A stretch of 64,000 nt of DNA from Dasyornis broadbenti. Taxonomy: Eukaryota > Chordata > Aves > Passeriformes > Dasyornithidae. Of this stretch, positions 14,501 through 28,382 are shown piece after piece. The notes under the pieces are model-generated. The model saw only the letters and a program-made list of their open reading frames with translations, did not search any database and was not told where the DNA came from. The number at the start of each line of letters is the position of its first letter. Within the stretch, counting starts at the first letter, position 1. The stretch covers positions 3,311,371-3,375,370 of the forward strand of contig VZRN01000634.1 of assembly GCA_013397935.1 (NCBI GenBank), in the 5' to 3' direction. The position numbers and the translations under genes are program-made.

Positions 14501-17098
14501 AATATTATTTTTCCTTCTCTCAAAAACCGACATTATAAATAAACAACATAGAAATAGTGTGTAATTCTTCAAATCTGAAAGGAAAATTCCAGTATGTGGG
14601 GCAGGCCCCTACTACAGTCTCAGAATACTCAAGAATCCAAAGAGACCTGGCCGTCCGGAAGCTGTGATCATGCAGTGGTTCCTGCCAGGGTGACTCAGAA
14701 CAGCTGGATGGATTTCTCCATCCTATTTGGCAGCCACTGCCGTGGACTGCTATCAGCTGATCCCTGAAGTCAAGGAATTTTGAATCCCAGTCTATTTCCG
14801 AGTTTCCAATGGAATGCTTTCAGGGCGGGCAGCAGCACTTTCTGTGTCTGCCAAAGCATTATAACCGTGAATCTGTGTCTGTCTTCACAAAGCAGGGGCT
14901 GATGTGCTATGAAACAACAGAGAGGAGCCCAGCTCCACCCTGCCCTGGCTCTCCCTTTGTGCTTTGGTGGGGAAATATCTGCCACTCCTACTCGGGGGCT
15001 CCAAACACATCAGGGAGTCGGACGGATCCCGTTAGGACAGTAAGAATTGCAAAGCAGATGACAAAACTAAACCCATGTCATCTTAAAGGGAGATTTGTGT
15101 CCCTTTCAAAGGAAAATGGATCTCAGTTTAACACCACGGCAGTTACAAGCCTGGAAGCTGAGAACCACTTGTCACTCTGATAAAGCTGTCTCACATTGTG
15201 ATACGATGCTATTAAAAACTAAAAACTTTTCCATTAAAATTGTTAATTTACTGAAAAAAAGCAAACATGCCACACCAGTAATCACTGCCCTGACTAATCA
15301 CTTCAGCTCAGTTTCAGGTGAAGTCAGGTGATAGTGTCTCTTACACAGCTTCCAGAATGACTTTGTCCTTCTTTTCCGGGTCCTTTCCAGGCATCAGGAC
15401 ATTATTTAGACAGAGGAGGCATCCAGCAGTCTGAGCTGTTTGTATCACGATGTGAAATGCTTTTCTTTGTTCACTCACAGACTAGGTGATTGCTTTGATA
15501 GCAACAGTTCATACTGCTACAAAGAAAAACTTAAGAGGATGAGAAAGATTTGAAACATTTCTGAGTGAAATCTGAAGGGTTTTAGCAGGATAACGACTTC
15601 TTTTTCTCACTGAGGGGAGCCTGGTAAGGAATCCTCGCAGTAAGAGATTTGTCATGTAGCAGGAAAGGGAATGAAAGAGTCGGCTTTTACCTCCGGAAAA
15701 ACTTAAAACCCTCTCCTGTCTATAACCCCCGTTGATATTTTCTCACCAAAACATTGATTTGTGTTCTTTCTTCCACACAGCTTGAGGTGCAAACTCACTG
15801 AAACAGCCCAGGACTCTGCACAGGAACCTTCTGTTCTGAAACTACGCCATCATTTTAACATCTGTTATGTGTTTCTTGAGCAAAACCTGTAATTCCCTGT
15901 CACGGAAATGGGATATCACCAATGCATCCCCCTGAGCTGTGCGAATGCAGCTGGCCTTTTCCAGGTTCCTCGCTGGCATTAGTCCACTATTTCCCAGAGT
16001 GCCAGACTTTGGGGCAGTCCTGGCTCTGGACAGGAACAATGGGGAGATGAGCACTTTGCACAGACTTTGCAAATGGGCTTGGAAAAAAAAAAAATAGTCT
16101 TCACTTTAAAAATTGTAACAAATATATCAAGCTGAAAGTTTTCTTATTTCTTCGAGCTGTTGTGCTGTCTGGAAACATTCCTTGTGCTGGGGTTGATGAG
16201 CTGGAGGTTAATGAGTGCAATGAGGTTAATTGATGAGGGTCCTCCCTTTCTCCTTTCCTGAGTTTCATGTTTCTGGTCTCCTCCACTCTTCTCTGAATAT
16301 CTGGAAGGACTCTCCTTTTATAAAAGCAAGATCCTGTTGCTACAGGAGTCTGATAAGATTCACCAGGTCCAAAATCAGATGGCCAGGAGTGTAGTTTGGC
16401 CTACAAGATGCCATTCCTAGGAGGGCAGCAGTGTGCTAAAAGCAAGATGTTATCCTAAAATTTCCTAATCATTTTGAGCTTGTAATAAGCTGTGTCTAAA
16501 AAAAAAAAACAGAACAATTTTACACTAAGATATGATCTCAGAATGTTTTTGCTCCATTTTTTTACTAGCATATCTAAGCGGAAAATTAACAAGAAGTCAT
16601 GACCCTATAAATCTCGATTATTGGTCCCTGATGCACTTTAATCTGTTGGTATAAACAATATAAATAATGGTAGATGCACACTGGTCATGCAAGCCCTCGG
16701 TGTGACTGTAATTGGCAGGGAATGTGCATCCAGTCCTGTGTGGGGCACAGCCTGTGGAGAGGAGAGATGGGAACAGCAAGCACTCGGGACCAAGAACACT
16801 GTGTGCTTTCTGAAGGTCATTTGGTTTCTTCTCTCCCATTATTAAGTTTAATAATTTATACTCTTTAAGCTATTTCTGCTTTCTTTTTATATCTCTTGCT
16901 TAAACAATGAGATTTAGATCTCTGTTTAGGCTTTCTGGACATAAACCCGTGTCTGATCTTCACAGTCCTATTTTCCACCTGACTTTAATGCATTAGAACT
17001 TTTCTGCTCATTATGCTGACCATGGAAGGAAGAATAACAGAATGGATTCGTGCAGTCTCTCTTTTGGTTTTGGCGTTCTGTTGGGTTTTTATTTTGGG

Positions 17099-17118
17099 NN
17101 NNNNNNNNNNNNNNNNNN
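17099..17118. other. Assembly gap (20 N) beside a G homopolymer
   Basis: Twenty N are followed by GTGTTTTTATT and then 13 G and a T before more G. Loss of reads over a G-rich homopolymer is the likely cause; the gap length is probably nominal. Confidence 0.95.
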
Positions 17119-20100
17119 GTGTTTTTATTGGGGGGGGGGGGGTGGGGAAGAGGGAAGATCCTCTGCTGTGGGGAGAAGAAGGTGTTTATGCATTTTTATC
17201 CTCTGGAAACTCTATAAGTGAAAGATTAGAAAGCCATGTTTCCATTTATTTTGGTCCCCAGACTAAAATAATTTAGGCTTACTAAAATAAAAGAACACTG
17301 AGAAGTGTACAGCCACTGTAGCACTGTTAAAATATGTAGACACACTAACTTGTGGATTTAGTATGCCTTTGACAGTGTTAAAGCTGATAGAAAACAGCTT
17401 TTCTGCCAGATCTGTAGCATTTACTAAACCACAGCCTCAATGGCAATGGATAATAAACCTGAATTTATTGAAAGTGAAGTGAAGCAGATCCTGGCCTTGA
17501 CCTTAAGAGTTGCTTCCGTGGGATTGTTTACTCCACCTGGTCTAAATGATGGAGGATTTCCTCAATTCTAGGAGCTGGGCTGCAGCTGAGGGGGAGAGCA
17601 GCGTGCCTGGAGCAGGACAAGCCTTGGGTCTCTCTCATGTGGCTCGGACTGGTGCAGTTTTTCCGGGGCTTTGTCTGTGCACAGGTCCTGGGTGGGAGGC
17701 AGGGAAGTGCCTGGATGTTGTGACAAACACTCAGCTTCCCCAGAGGGAGCAACGAGACAGAGACACTCTCAGGATGTGCAGACAAAGCCCTGAAGCAGGA
17801 AATCTCTCAAGCTTTTTGAAAAAGGGCTTTCATGTCCAAGTGCAGATCTGAGCAATCCAGCTAATTTTATTTCATGCACAGATACAATAAAAATATGGTC
17901 TTGTCAATGTAGCCACAACAAAAATTCAGTGGTCAACCTCTGAAGATGATCTTGATGCACATTCTTTAGGTCACAGGTGACTAAGTGTGGAATTGGAAAA
18001 AAAACCCGTACTAGCCAAAGAGGCAGTAGCCTATTTTAACTAATAAACAAGACCTTTCTTTCTCCTAAGTTAAAAAAATTGTTGAAGGCATGGCCCAGAA
18101 GGCATTTCCTCTCCCTATTTCTTTCCAGCTTCTGGGTTTTTGTCTCTATTCATCTTCCCAAGCTACTATAAAAACTTCCATGTGTAGGCTGACAGTTAAA
18201 TCAGAATGAGGGAACAGGCAGAGCGGGATGAAATACATCCATTCAATACAACTATTATATTTTCTTACTCTTAAGCCTTGCTCATCTTTCTATCCATTTT
18301 ACTTGAATAAAATAAAACAGAATATCGACTCTCCTGAAGAAATAAAATTCTTTCCACAGCAGAGTGCATTTGACACCAGCTGAAAAATTCACAGGTTAAA
18401 ATTTGTTAATATCTGATAATGCAGTCAAAGAAAGGAACTCAAAGTGCATTGCTCCAGCAGGGTGGACAACAAATCCTTTGAGAGGACAATAATGCAACAC
18501 TCTCATTCTTTGTGCTTCTCAAAGCCTGGCTACAGCACTTTTGGTATTCTTAGGAAAATTACATCTCTTCAGGAACAAGCTTGTCATGCCATTCAGACTC
18601 TGAAGCCGGCTCCCAAACTCTTCTGGTGCTTCACAGACTTTAGAGTACAGTGAACTTTTAAACTAGATGAGATTATGGACACGACCACTGTGCTATAAAA
18701 CAAACATCTGTTTTTTCTGTAATGCTTAACTTCTCCTTGCCCAGTTCCGTACTCTTTACCCAACTACTACTCCCTAACAGCAGTTTCTGTGTCCAAGCCA
18801 TACCTTCATTTGTGCTCCTGCTGGTTCCAAAGAACATCCTGACACCATCATCTTCCACCAATCCTTTCCGTATTCCCCCCAAGAAACGTTTTATCCAGAA
18901 CCTCACAATACTGCACTTTGAAGATTTCCTGCAGCTCTGAGATATATTCAAGATACGACTCCTCCTACGTTCTCTGTAAAGAGGTGTTACACCATGCCTG
19001 GGTACCCCACAGTCTGACTTGGGGATAGCTGATTCTGGGACAAATTCGCAGGGCTACTCAGTACTCAGCATTACTCCAGCAGGAAGATTTCACACAGAAC
19101 TAAGCCATTTCACTTGATTAGGGAACATCAAGGTGAGGATTCTCAGCCTGTCAAGAACTCTGTTCTAGCAGCCAGTCTGTGGGCGCCTGTGCAGTTCGGT
19201 GTGAGGGACACGAGTCCTGCTCAGCAGGGAGGAGATAACAGCTCCCTGCTCCTGCGAGCCTCAGGACTCGCTCCTTGTGTGAGCCAGGCTGAGGTGGAGC
19301 TGAGCAAAGCCGTGGCAGTGCAGGCGCAAACAGCGACTGCAGAGCAGGAGCTGCGCTTTGCACTCTGCCAGGAGCACCATGAACAGAGCAGATCCCTCAG
19401 CACTGCAGCAGGACAGACTGCACCAACTCCTCTGCAGCAGCTGAGGCAGGTAAATGTTGGAACACACTGCCCAGACAGACTGCTGATAGCTCCTCACGGG
19501 ACAGGGATGCTCCTGGTGACTTATTGAGCTTTTCCACATAAATTGCTCTATCATTATGTCACAGTTTTTTCATATTTTGGCATTAAATGCCAAATAAACA
19601 AAGTATTGGAAAATATATTTATTTTCAGTCTTCAGATATCCTTTTCTTTTTTACTTCTTCCTTCACACTTGTCTCCAGAGAAAGAATTCAACCATTTTAA
19701 ATAGATAAGCAAGGGACCTGACTTCAGTTATGTTTTATGGCTTTGAATCCACAGATAGTCCTCAGCACAGTCACTGAATAACACTGCTAAACACTTCAGT
19801 GATTTTGACAGCTTCCCAGCTATCACTTGCTATTGCCTTCACAACTGAAAATCAAAGTTGTTATCCATAAAATATGAACGATAAACACAAATTGCAGCCT
19901 CCCACTCGTTCTGGGGCTTTCATGGCCTTCCTAGACAGCACAGAGCCCCAGCGAGGGGGTCAGATGGCTGCTTGCGCTCATTGCTGCTCTGGCATTCACC
20001 CTTGGGCAGCCCTAACAGGCGCTGCTGCACAGCGCGGGGATGCCGGCCCGGGAGGAGATGCAAGGAGCAGAGAGAGAAAGAATCATGAACAAAGAGGAAA

Positions 20101-20802
20101 AGACTCCTCATCAACTCCTCCTTTTGCAGAGTGCGGACTGGCCTCACTGCTGGCAGGATTTGGGCTGCCAGAGGAGGTGGCAGGACTAATGCAGAAGAGG
20201 AATGCAGCATTTCCTGGCATTCAAACGGAAGCTGAACTCACAGGAATGTTGCTGTAGCTCACCCTGCTTCATTGAAAGACAAACTTGAAATATTGATTTT
20301 TAAGTTTTAAATGGAAGAAAAATGGCCTCTTTTATTTTAATAGGCATAAAGCATAATGGATTATAAAATAATCCCTGACTTAATGCAAGACCTTTAAAAG
20401 GCAGAAAATTGGAATACAAGACATGTTTCAGACCTTTCCTAAAATTTCTAACAAATTATCAGTATTTTTCAGTTTCAAATTCAGACCTTTTTTTTTTTTT
20501 TTTTTAACTTCTGGTAGAACACAGAGTATTTCCATTTCTTAACCACTTGATGACATACTACTAATTCTGTAGACTTCATAAAAGACATCAGTGGCTTTCT
20601 TGAGTAGGAGAGTTGAGGGAGGTGGTGCGGCAGAAACCAAGGATTTTAGCACAAAAATATTATGGAAATACAGAATGTTTGTTTAGAGTAAAATGTTTCA
20701 CACACACACCAATCCCCCCAGGAATCTTCACAGACACAAGTGCAGACTTGCAGATGGATTTTGTACCCATTAGGATTTCTGCAAGTTCTTACACTGGTTC
20801 AT

Positions 20803-20830
20803 GTATATATACATATATATATATATACAC
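20803..20830. repeat. (TA)n microsatellite
   Basis: Alternating TA with two C interruptions (GTATATATACATATATATAT). The Tyr/Ile-rich short frames over it are artefacts. Confidence 0.9.
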
Positions 20831-21867
20831 ATTTAACTGGAGCTGTAGTTGCTCAGGTTTATGTGGAAAAAAGAAAAGCAGATGCTGTTATTTCAACCGC
20901 TAAGAGAAAGTATTTCAAATTCATTCTACTTCAAGACACCTCTGTGAAGGAAAGGTGTAACAGGAGGCAGTATCCTGAAGGATTGTCTGGTGCTCCTCTG
21001 TTACCTTCCTAAGACAGGAAAAGTTAATTAATATTTTTGCTGCTGCTGGAAATTTGTGCTCAGATTTTGTGTGTCACTGAGGGCTGAGCAGATCTGTCTA
21101 AGTGCCTTTCCAGGGCATTGTTGCATAAACGAGATGTTACATTCAGTCCTGGTCTGGCCACTGAGAACAAGAAAAATCAATAGAAATTCCAAAATATCAG
21201 TAAAGAATGTTTATCCATGAAAATATATTGTTGTTCTCAAACCCATATAATTATACAATTGTCTATGTTAGCATAAGACTCAATCTTTAGAATTCACTTG
21301 TTGTTTTTGCATTTTCTCTCTCTTTTTTTTTTTTTTTTTAATATTTTTGGTGGCTTTGCCAAAACTGAACCACTTCCAAGGAGACACAAATAGCTCTCCA
21401 AACGGTGCTGTAAACCCTGGAACAATGTGTTGATACCAAGCGTTGCATTGCTACAGCTATACCCCAAATTCTCTCCATTTCAGCATTCCTCATGCCATGC
21501 CTAAGCTTATTTAATACCTTCCAGGCCATTGTTTTGCTCATAAATGATGTGCAGAACAGCAGAGCTGCAGAATGGCGTTAAAGAGGATGACTGCAATTGC
21601 TGTCACAGTGAAATTCCAGACCCGAGTCTGTAAAAACACTGAAATGCACGATTGGCTCCTGTATTCCAAAGCACACTTATAGAACTCTACCCCCATTTTC
21701 TTCAAGTAATCAAAAAATTAAGTCTTCCTGCTATTCTGTTTGCTGTTGGGGGATTTAATATTATGATGATAATACAAGATGTATAATAAAACACCTTTAA
21801 GCATGCAAACACATTTTTGTAAAGCAAATTCTTTAATGTTTCCAAGGCTCCAGATGGCACCACCAGG

Positions 21868-21899
21868 TTTTTTTTTAATTTTTTTTTTTTTTTTTTTTT
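21868..21899. repeat. Poly-T tract
   Basis: Nine T, two A, then 21 T. Similar pure T tracts lie at 20488-20505, 21323-21339, 26288-26304 and 42906-42925. Some may be the A-tails of minus-strand retrocopies, but no gene body is recognisable beside them. Confidence 0.9.
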
Positions 21900-24800
21900 A
21901 AGACTGTAGGGAAGTTACTGTACAGTCTGCTAGTTTACTGCAGTTTTTAACATCTTCTGTAGAACTGTTGGAAGAGCAAAGGCTTTCCTGACAGGAATAA
22001 AATACATATGAAGGAAGAGCAGAAATAAAAGGGAAGAGTTCAGGAAGTTCAGATTAATTTGCTGGTTGAAGCTCTTAGTACCAGACACATTTATAAGAAT
22101 TGCATTCAACTGTCATGGGCTTGTCACTGATTTCTTACCAATTTTTTCTCTCATTAATTTCATTGCCTTATATTTTATTCTTTCTTGTATAAAGAATATA
22201 TCTACAAATGAGAGTTACTAACCTGCTGTTAGAACCATTAAAGCTTGGAAGTGTCAAGAAATGCCTTTTACATGGCAGAAAGAACCTAATGAAATCCCAA
22301 AACTGGTGGGTGCGAATGAAAACCCCAAGTTTACAAATCTGACATTTTTTCTTTAAGAGGCAAATAAAGATTGATTTTTTTTTTTATCTTTGCCTGCACC
22401 TGAAATGACTCTGACTCTGCAGTGAGAAAGCAATTAAAAAAAAAAAAAAGCTGGTATTGCTAGTGTATAGTCTGAATTCAGATGAAAAAGAATTTAACAC
22501 GTTGGTGAAATGCTTTTAAAACAAGAAGTAGTCTTTCCAAACTGGCCACTGCTCAGAGGACAGGAGAGAAATTTCTGGTGTGGGGAACAGAGCATTCTGC
22601 AGCAGCCCATGCCAGGCTGGCACTGAGCAGGCATCCGAGAGCCGTGGCGCACTGAGCGAGGCTGTGAGAGACGAGTCCTCGCAGCTTTGGCTCCCACCCT
22701 ACTCCAAACCCTTCCGAGGAGTGCTCTTGGCTCTCCTACCTCTGCATTAGAGAGGAAATCGGTGCCTTCTTGGTTCTTGAGAAGGGAACTCGGCAGGAGT
22801 CGGGAGACGATGAGAACACATAACCTCTAATTTGGAAACGAAAATCAAATGTAGCACTGAAATGAGGTTGCCAAAGCCTCGTCTGCAGGCCAAACTCTCC
22901 AACTGTTTTGATCAGTGCTGTGTGGGAAACGAACACGTAGTCTGGGATGGGGGAAATGAACTGGCAGCAGGATGGTGCTGAACATTTTGGTGGCTCAAGG
23001 AGAGGAGATTTGATAGGAGCCTGACTGCAATTATTTATTTGGAAGACAGGGACTGGCACAGACGTGTTTGCACACATAAAAAGTACAAAGATACAGTGAC
23101 ATTTAGAGAAGTTTCAAGATGTTGAACGATCCCTGCCAATGCTGGTCCACTGGGCCTGGAAGCTCTGTCTGTCACAGGAAGCTGTCTGCCTTTCAATGGA
23201 TGAGGTTTTAGGACTGTGACCAAAAGACAAACCCATACATCAGAGTTTTGCACAAATAAGCTATGAAGAGATCAAGAAATGACCCAAAAAATAATCACCT
23301 GAGCTCTGTAGAGTCTTAGCATTACTTAATTCATCTGTAATCTTGCTTCAGAGTCTCTCTTCCTAACCCCTGGCTCAATCCTTGGTCCTAATCCTTGTGC
23401 ATTCTCTTTTTAACACACAAATACTGAAACCTCACGTACATCACCAACGCTTCCTTCACTCCACTGAGAAGATCCAGTAATGAGCTGCTCCTGTACCCTT
23501 CACACCTTCCCAGCAACGCCAAAGTGACTCCCAAAAGCATCAGCAATCACTAAGCCAATCCTTCATCAGTGAGCCAATTCCTCCCGTTATCAAGGAGGCA
23601 TTTCTAATTACATTTTCCCAAACTGGCCGCTTTGTCTTGCGTCAAACCCAACGTTAAACTGGTGTTTGTGTCTCGGCACGTGGGTTTGGGATGCGGAACA
23701 TATCGTTAACCAGAATAACATGATGCTGTGTGCCTGAAGAGCTGTTTTGGGTATTTTGGTCTGACTAGAGGTGTGGGCTACGTGTTAGAAAACTGTGGTG
23801 CATTTCAGTAAGTAAATAGCTGTAAAGTAAGCAGGTTTTATTCCAGGTTCATTTAATCTTTAAATAAAGCAGAGTTGAACAAATATGGGCTTTTATTTTT
23901 TCTTTCTACAAAGAAGAATTTCTTTAAAAAGAAAATCCTGACTTGGCATTTTTGCTTCAGTTGGAACTTGGAGTAGGAAAGCAAATCTTTCGTGGCTTTA
24001 ATCTGAAACATTAGGGCTTGAAGTCTGAACAACTGTTTACTCTTCCCCTATCTGATAAAACTTCAGAACCCCAGGGAAACTAATTTAAAAGGAAGACCTG
24101 AGATCAAGATAAGCTCTGGCAAATCTAAAACTAGTCATCCAAAATGAAAGTGAGAGTTTCATTTTACTTGATAAATCTCTATCTGAACAGTAGTGTTATA
24201 ATTAACGAACAATAAGGAAGGGAAGGCTACGATAACCGCTTCAAATCCGACTCATAACTCACCAGAAATGAAGAAAACTGCTTTCAGGGTAACTTTATGT
24301 TGCAACGTGTGCTATACTGGAAAGAAAAGGAAAGCGTGCCTAATTACTTAAGAATTAGTTAAAGGAAAATGAGGGGGGGAAAGGCAATGAAAGTTGCTAA
24401 ATTGAGCTTTGATCTCTTTGACTGGCTTGAACTAATTGTCAAGGTGTTTGGGGTAAGTTTTATTCTTCTTACTCAATACATTAAATATCACTTAAACTGT
24501 GGAGAAGTTGGAATTATGAAGTCCTAATTCAGCAGAATATTTAAGTCTGTAATTAAATCTTTCCCTATTCAGCAAAGTGCCTGACATCACATGGACTATT
24601 GTAAAGGACAAAAAAAAAATGAAAAAAATGACCTTTTAGGGAAATCAAATTAAATAGCAAAGGAGAAATAAGCATGTTTTACTACATTCAAACATGTTTC
24701 CATTTCCTTAAAGATCTTAAAAATGTTTTGACCTTCCCTAAAGCTTGTTGGACAAAGGCATCCCATCAAAAATGAAGTGCTGATAAAGCCTTGGTAGTTT

Positions 24801-25419
24801 GAACACTCTCAGTAAGTCAACCAAAGAAGAATTTAAGAAACAACAAGCACGAAGCAGAAAATCCTTTAAAAATCTATAATGTCAATACTTATACTCCAAG
24901 AGAAGCATTCAGAGAAGCCAAATTCTTTATATATGGTGCCTGTGTCGGAAAGAGAGGCAATTCTTACTCCAGAATGTGGAGGACTCCAAAGAAAACCTGT
25001 CTGAAGCTGAAATGCCTACAGAGGAGATTCCAGGGCATTTTTACATTATGAACGATATCAAACGACAAAAACGAAACCATATTCATGTAAGACTTGTAAT
25101 GGAAGTCAAATAGAAAAATCACTCACAGCAGTGAACAACCATTGACTTAAAATCACTGAGCACTGGGAAGGGACAAATATGGTACCAAATTTCAGGATAC
25201 CAGGATAGATGTAGAGAAATAACTCGCCTGGCAGTCAGACTTCTACGGAAACTGTAGGGAAAAACAAATTAACAGACACCTTGACAAAAGTCATGTACTC
25301 TGAGAGAGCCTACCTGCCTCCCCTTAGAGGAAATTGCCCCTTACAAACACAAAAATGGTCCCAAAAGGTCACATCTGTGCAGCTGAAGTGATCCAGTTAA
25401 TAAAAGTTTATATGTATTT

Positions 25420-26175
25420 CTAAAAGGCTTTCAACAAATTTCTCCATCAAGGCTTTGCAAGGAACTGAGAAGCTGTGGCATAAGAGGGAATGTCATGGAT
25501 AAATGAGGGCTTGAAAGAGAGGCAACAAAATGTGGCGATAGCTGATGTGCCCTCCTGAAGGAGGGAGGTCACTAATGGCATCCTGCAGGGAGGAGTTCTG
25601 GGACTGCTGAGCACTCACAGGCTGGGAACGGCACAGAGCTGGCAGGCAGGTGGGTGGTAGCTCAACAATAGAAAGGCATCTGAGGGAGGAAGGACAAAAA
25701 GCTGTGAAGAGCTGCAGAAGGAGTTTAAGTTAGAGCAGCTCCACACTGCAAGGCAAAGCCCGATGGCAAAAACCACAAAGTGATGTATGTTGGCTAAGCA
25801 GAGCAATCCCAATTTCATATGAACAGAAAACAGGCTCTGAGGTGACCATTCTAATTCAGGACCTGGACACTGGGGATGTTACAAATTGTCCCATGAAAAC
25901 ACCGGCTCACGATCAGGCTGAAAGACGAAGCAGAGGCGAATCAGTGTAGAGCGACACAAAGCACCACAAGCAAACCGTGATTCATGGGTATCTTGCTTAT
26001 TGCACCCAGTTCTGATCCTTCCACCTCAAAGAATGTACTAGACCTGAACAGCTTCCAAGGAGAGCCACGAGAATGATTAAAGCTGGGAAAAGGTTTCCTT
26101 GTGAGAAAAAATCAGGTGAGGGACGACTCCTGTGCACCCTTTGGATACAAGAGAGATCTGAGGGTGGCACAGAGG
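25420..26175 (+). mobile_element. Ancient degraded CR1-type LINE, ORF2 (reverse transcriptase) fragment
   Basis: The order of landmarks follows the back half of an amniote CR1 reverse transcriptase. First comes AAGGCTTTCAACAAATTTCT (the remnant of the 'KAFDxV' coding segment), then GGCATAAGAGGGAATGTCAT and a CCTGCAGGGAGGAGTTCTGG segment corresponding to 'PQGSVLGP'. Next is CAAAGTGATGTATGTTGGCT, and finally CTTCCAAGGAGAGCCACGAG followed by AATGATTAAAG, the 'QRRATRMI' segment. Stop codons and indels break every frame, so it cannot move itself. It resembles the older CR1 lineage seen in turtles and basal amniotes more than the young avian type. The extent is approximate. Confidence 0.7.
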
Positions 26176-27260
26176 AGGCGGCTTTGGATCAGTTTGCCAT
26201 CTTCTCCTCTTTGTCTACTAAACATGGAATAAAATGCGTTACCTTTCTACAATAGATATCTCTATTTTATTTCTTTGGGTTTTTTAATTTTTTTTTTTTT
26301 TTTTAATAATATACAGAGATATTCTGGGGTCTGGCACAAAGTGGAGAGAGAATTTCTGTATATGCGAGACCTGATAGCAGCCTGATGAAAAAGGCACATT
26401 ATACAGCCACTTCTATTTTCTTTTAGTAACAATCCCTCTGAAAAAAAGCTGGAAAAGGAAGTTATTAAATAAGTAAAAATGCCCTATAAGTTTTTAGAAA
26501 CACCTACAGAGTGAGTGGGTAGCTACTTCTGTGAGACTACTATTACCCTATTTCAGGCTCTTTCCTCAGACATCTAATATATTAAATTAATCTTAGGGAA
26601 AATATAACATCCCTGAAGACTCATACTGATCTAAGGCTCTATTTGTCTTTCCAAAGCTCCTCCATTCATTTCTTTTGGCAAAGATCTTTCTAATGTGATT
26701 TTGAGATTCAAAACCTCAAAGTGTTGAGGAAGCTCATGGCAGAAAGAGTTAGAGTTTATAATAAATCTGCTCCTAGGTTACATATTGTCTATTTACCGCG
26801 TCAGCTGCTTCATCACAAACAAAGAGGAACTGCAATGATACCACCCCGAGCTGATCTTTATTCTCTTGCTTTCCCAGAACAAAACTTACACAATCTCTCT
26901 CACTAATCCCTTGTATTCACAATGTAAATGTTGAATCCTGGACACTGATCATAAAGGGGGAAAAAAAAAACAAACAGTAAATTTAAAAAATTAACATTAT
27001 TAAATTTATAATTTAAAATGAAGATTGGTTTGGCGGTGTTGTGGGAGATTTTTTTCTGCCAGGAGCATTCAGGAAGTCTTACAAGTACATATTTCCTCTT
27101 CAGTAAGGGGAATCATGATCAGGAAAAACATGCAGAAAGAAACAGGGAAAGGCTAAGTAGGATATTCAAATTTCACACAGCCTATTTCTGTTAATACTTT
27201 TATTCAAATCTACTGCATGTGTAGTAATGAAGAGCTGTATTATAGGCTTACCACTAGGAT
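26176..27260. other. Non-coding stretch between two CR1 fragments
   Basis: AT-rich sequence with the T tract at 26288-26304. No coding signal or named repeat. Confidence 0.55.
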
Positions 27261-27505
27261 TCATAAAATCACAGAATAATGCAGGTTGGAAGGGACCTCT
27301 GGAGCTCCAGCGGCTCAGCCAGGCAGCAGAGCAGGGCTAAGCAGATCAGGCTGCCCAGCTGAGTCCCCAGCCTCTCCTAGGTCAGAGATTCCACAACCCC
27401 AGTGGCACACAGTTCCAGGGTCTGACCACTCCCTTGGTAAAAAAATTCTTGTCTCTAACTGGAATATCCTTGGTTTTGTTGTGTGTTGTGCCTCAGCTTT
27501 TTCCC
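27261..27505 (-). mobile_element. CR1 LINE 3' fragment, minus orientation
   Basis: The inverted CR1 terminus is clear: AAAATCACAGAATAATGCAG then GTTGGAAGGGACCTCTGGAG. After it come the segment around GATTCCACAACCCCAGTGGC and the GGTAAAAAAATTCTTGTCTC segment. Short frames on both strands here are element remnants. Confidence 0.85.
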
Positions 27506-28324
27506 TGTGCATTTCCTGAAGGTATGACTGTCTCCTCTAGCTCTTCCCATCAAGCAGCTGTTGACAGCAATAAAATTACACTTTTGTTTTCTCTTCCGAA
27601 TGCTGAACAAACTGATTTCTCTGACTCTCCCAAAGACAGAATAAAGGCATCCATATTAAGTGTCACTCTTTCAGGATGATCCTTTTGTTTATACAGAATT
27701 GGATCCTTAACAAGGCTTTGTGACAGGAGCACAGCTCAGCCCAGCCTGTAAGGAACAGAACAAAGGCAAAGTCACAGAAAGAACTCCCCGAAGTTCCATG
27801 TCTGCTTGTTGCTAGGAGTGAACGTTGTGCCTGCAAGATGGGTTTGGCCACAACACACAGCTGAGCTGCAGGAGCTCGGCTCAGGTGTTCGGGGAGCTGC
27901 TCCAGGCCCTGCCTCCCACACCTTCCCGGGCATCCCCCTCACCCACCTGCCAGGAGGGCACCACGCACCTGCCAGGGCACAGCTCCCACAGCCCCAGGAG
28001 CCCAAGTGCCCCTGCAGCCCCTTCATTCAAGCCCCACTCAGGAGTCACCCATTGACCACAGCCTGCCCATCACAGCCTGCCTGGGGGCTGCAGAACCTTC
28101 TGGAAACCCCTAGAAGCAACTGAGCGGCACAGCTTTGTTCTCAGGAAAGCAGACACCGTGAAAACACAGAACCAGGAGCAAATATGCAATGAAATGAACA
28201 AGTTCTGATTAGTTATAAATGAAAAACAATTCAGAGGGAGAAGCGCGAGATGCTGGAACGGGAGCTGAGCGAGGCAAGCTCCAGAAACTCAGTCAAACCT
28301 TAGCTCTGCTAAGGATGGTGGGGT
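27506..28324. other. GC-rich non-coding patch between opposed CR1 ends
   Basis: About 27830-28110 is strongly C/G-rich in a local AT-rich setting. Frames of 60-105 codons on both strands are Pro/Ala/Gly-rich, reflecting composition rather than any known domain. Confidence 0.55.
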
Positions 28325-28382
28325 GGGCCAGATGCTCTCCAGGTGTTCCTTCGAACCAACCAAACAATCCTTCTGTGGTTGT
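28325..28382 (+). mobile_element. Short CR1 LINE 3' terminus, plus orientation
   Basis: GGCCAGATGCTCTCCAGGTG followed by TTCCTTCGAACCAACC and a terminal ATCCTTCTGTGGTT match the last bases of CR1 ('agatgatctccagaggtcccttccaacc...attctgtg'). Upstream sequence is not recognisable. It lies about 800 bases from the CR1 end at 27.3 kb and in opposite orientation. Confidence 0.6.

Larger units (their letters stand above)
11581..25419. other. Non-coding stretch with homopolymers, one gap and GC-rich patches
   Basis: Contains the gap at 17.1 kb, several T tracts near 20.5-21.9 kb and the TA repeat at 20.8 kb. GC-rich patches lie at about 19170-19450 and 19950-20200. The 137-codon frame at 19114-19527 follows the GC patch and has no recognisable motif. 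24.8-25.4 kb may be decayed upstream CR1 sequence but cannot be aligned by eye. Confidence 0.55.

Noticed and set aside
19114..19527. 137-codon plus-strand frame rich in Ala and Gln
   Set aside because: It lies in a GC-rich patch with overlapping minus-strand frames of similar quality; no domain or homologue comes to mind.
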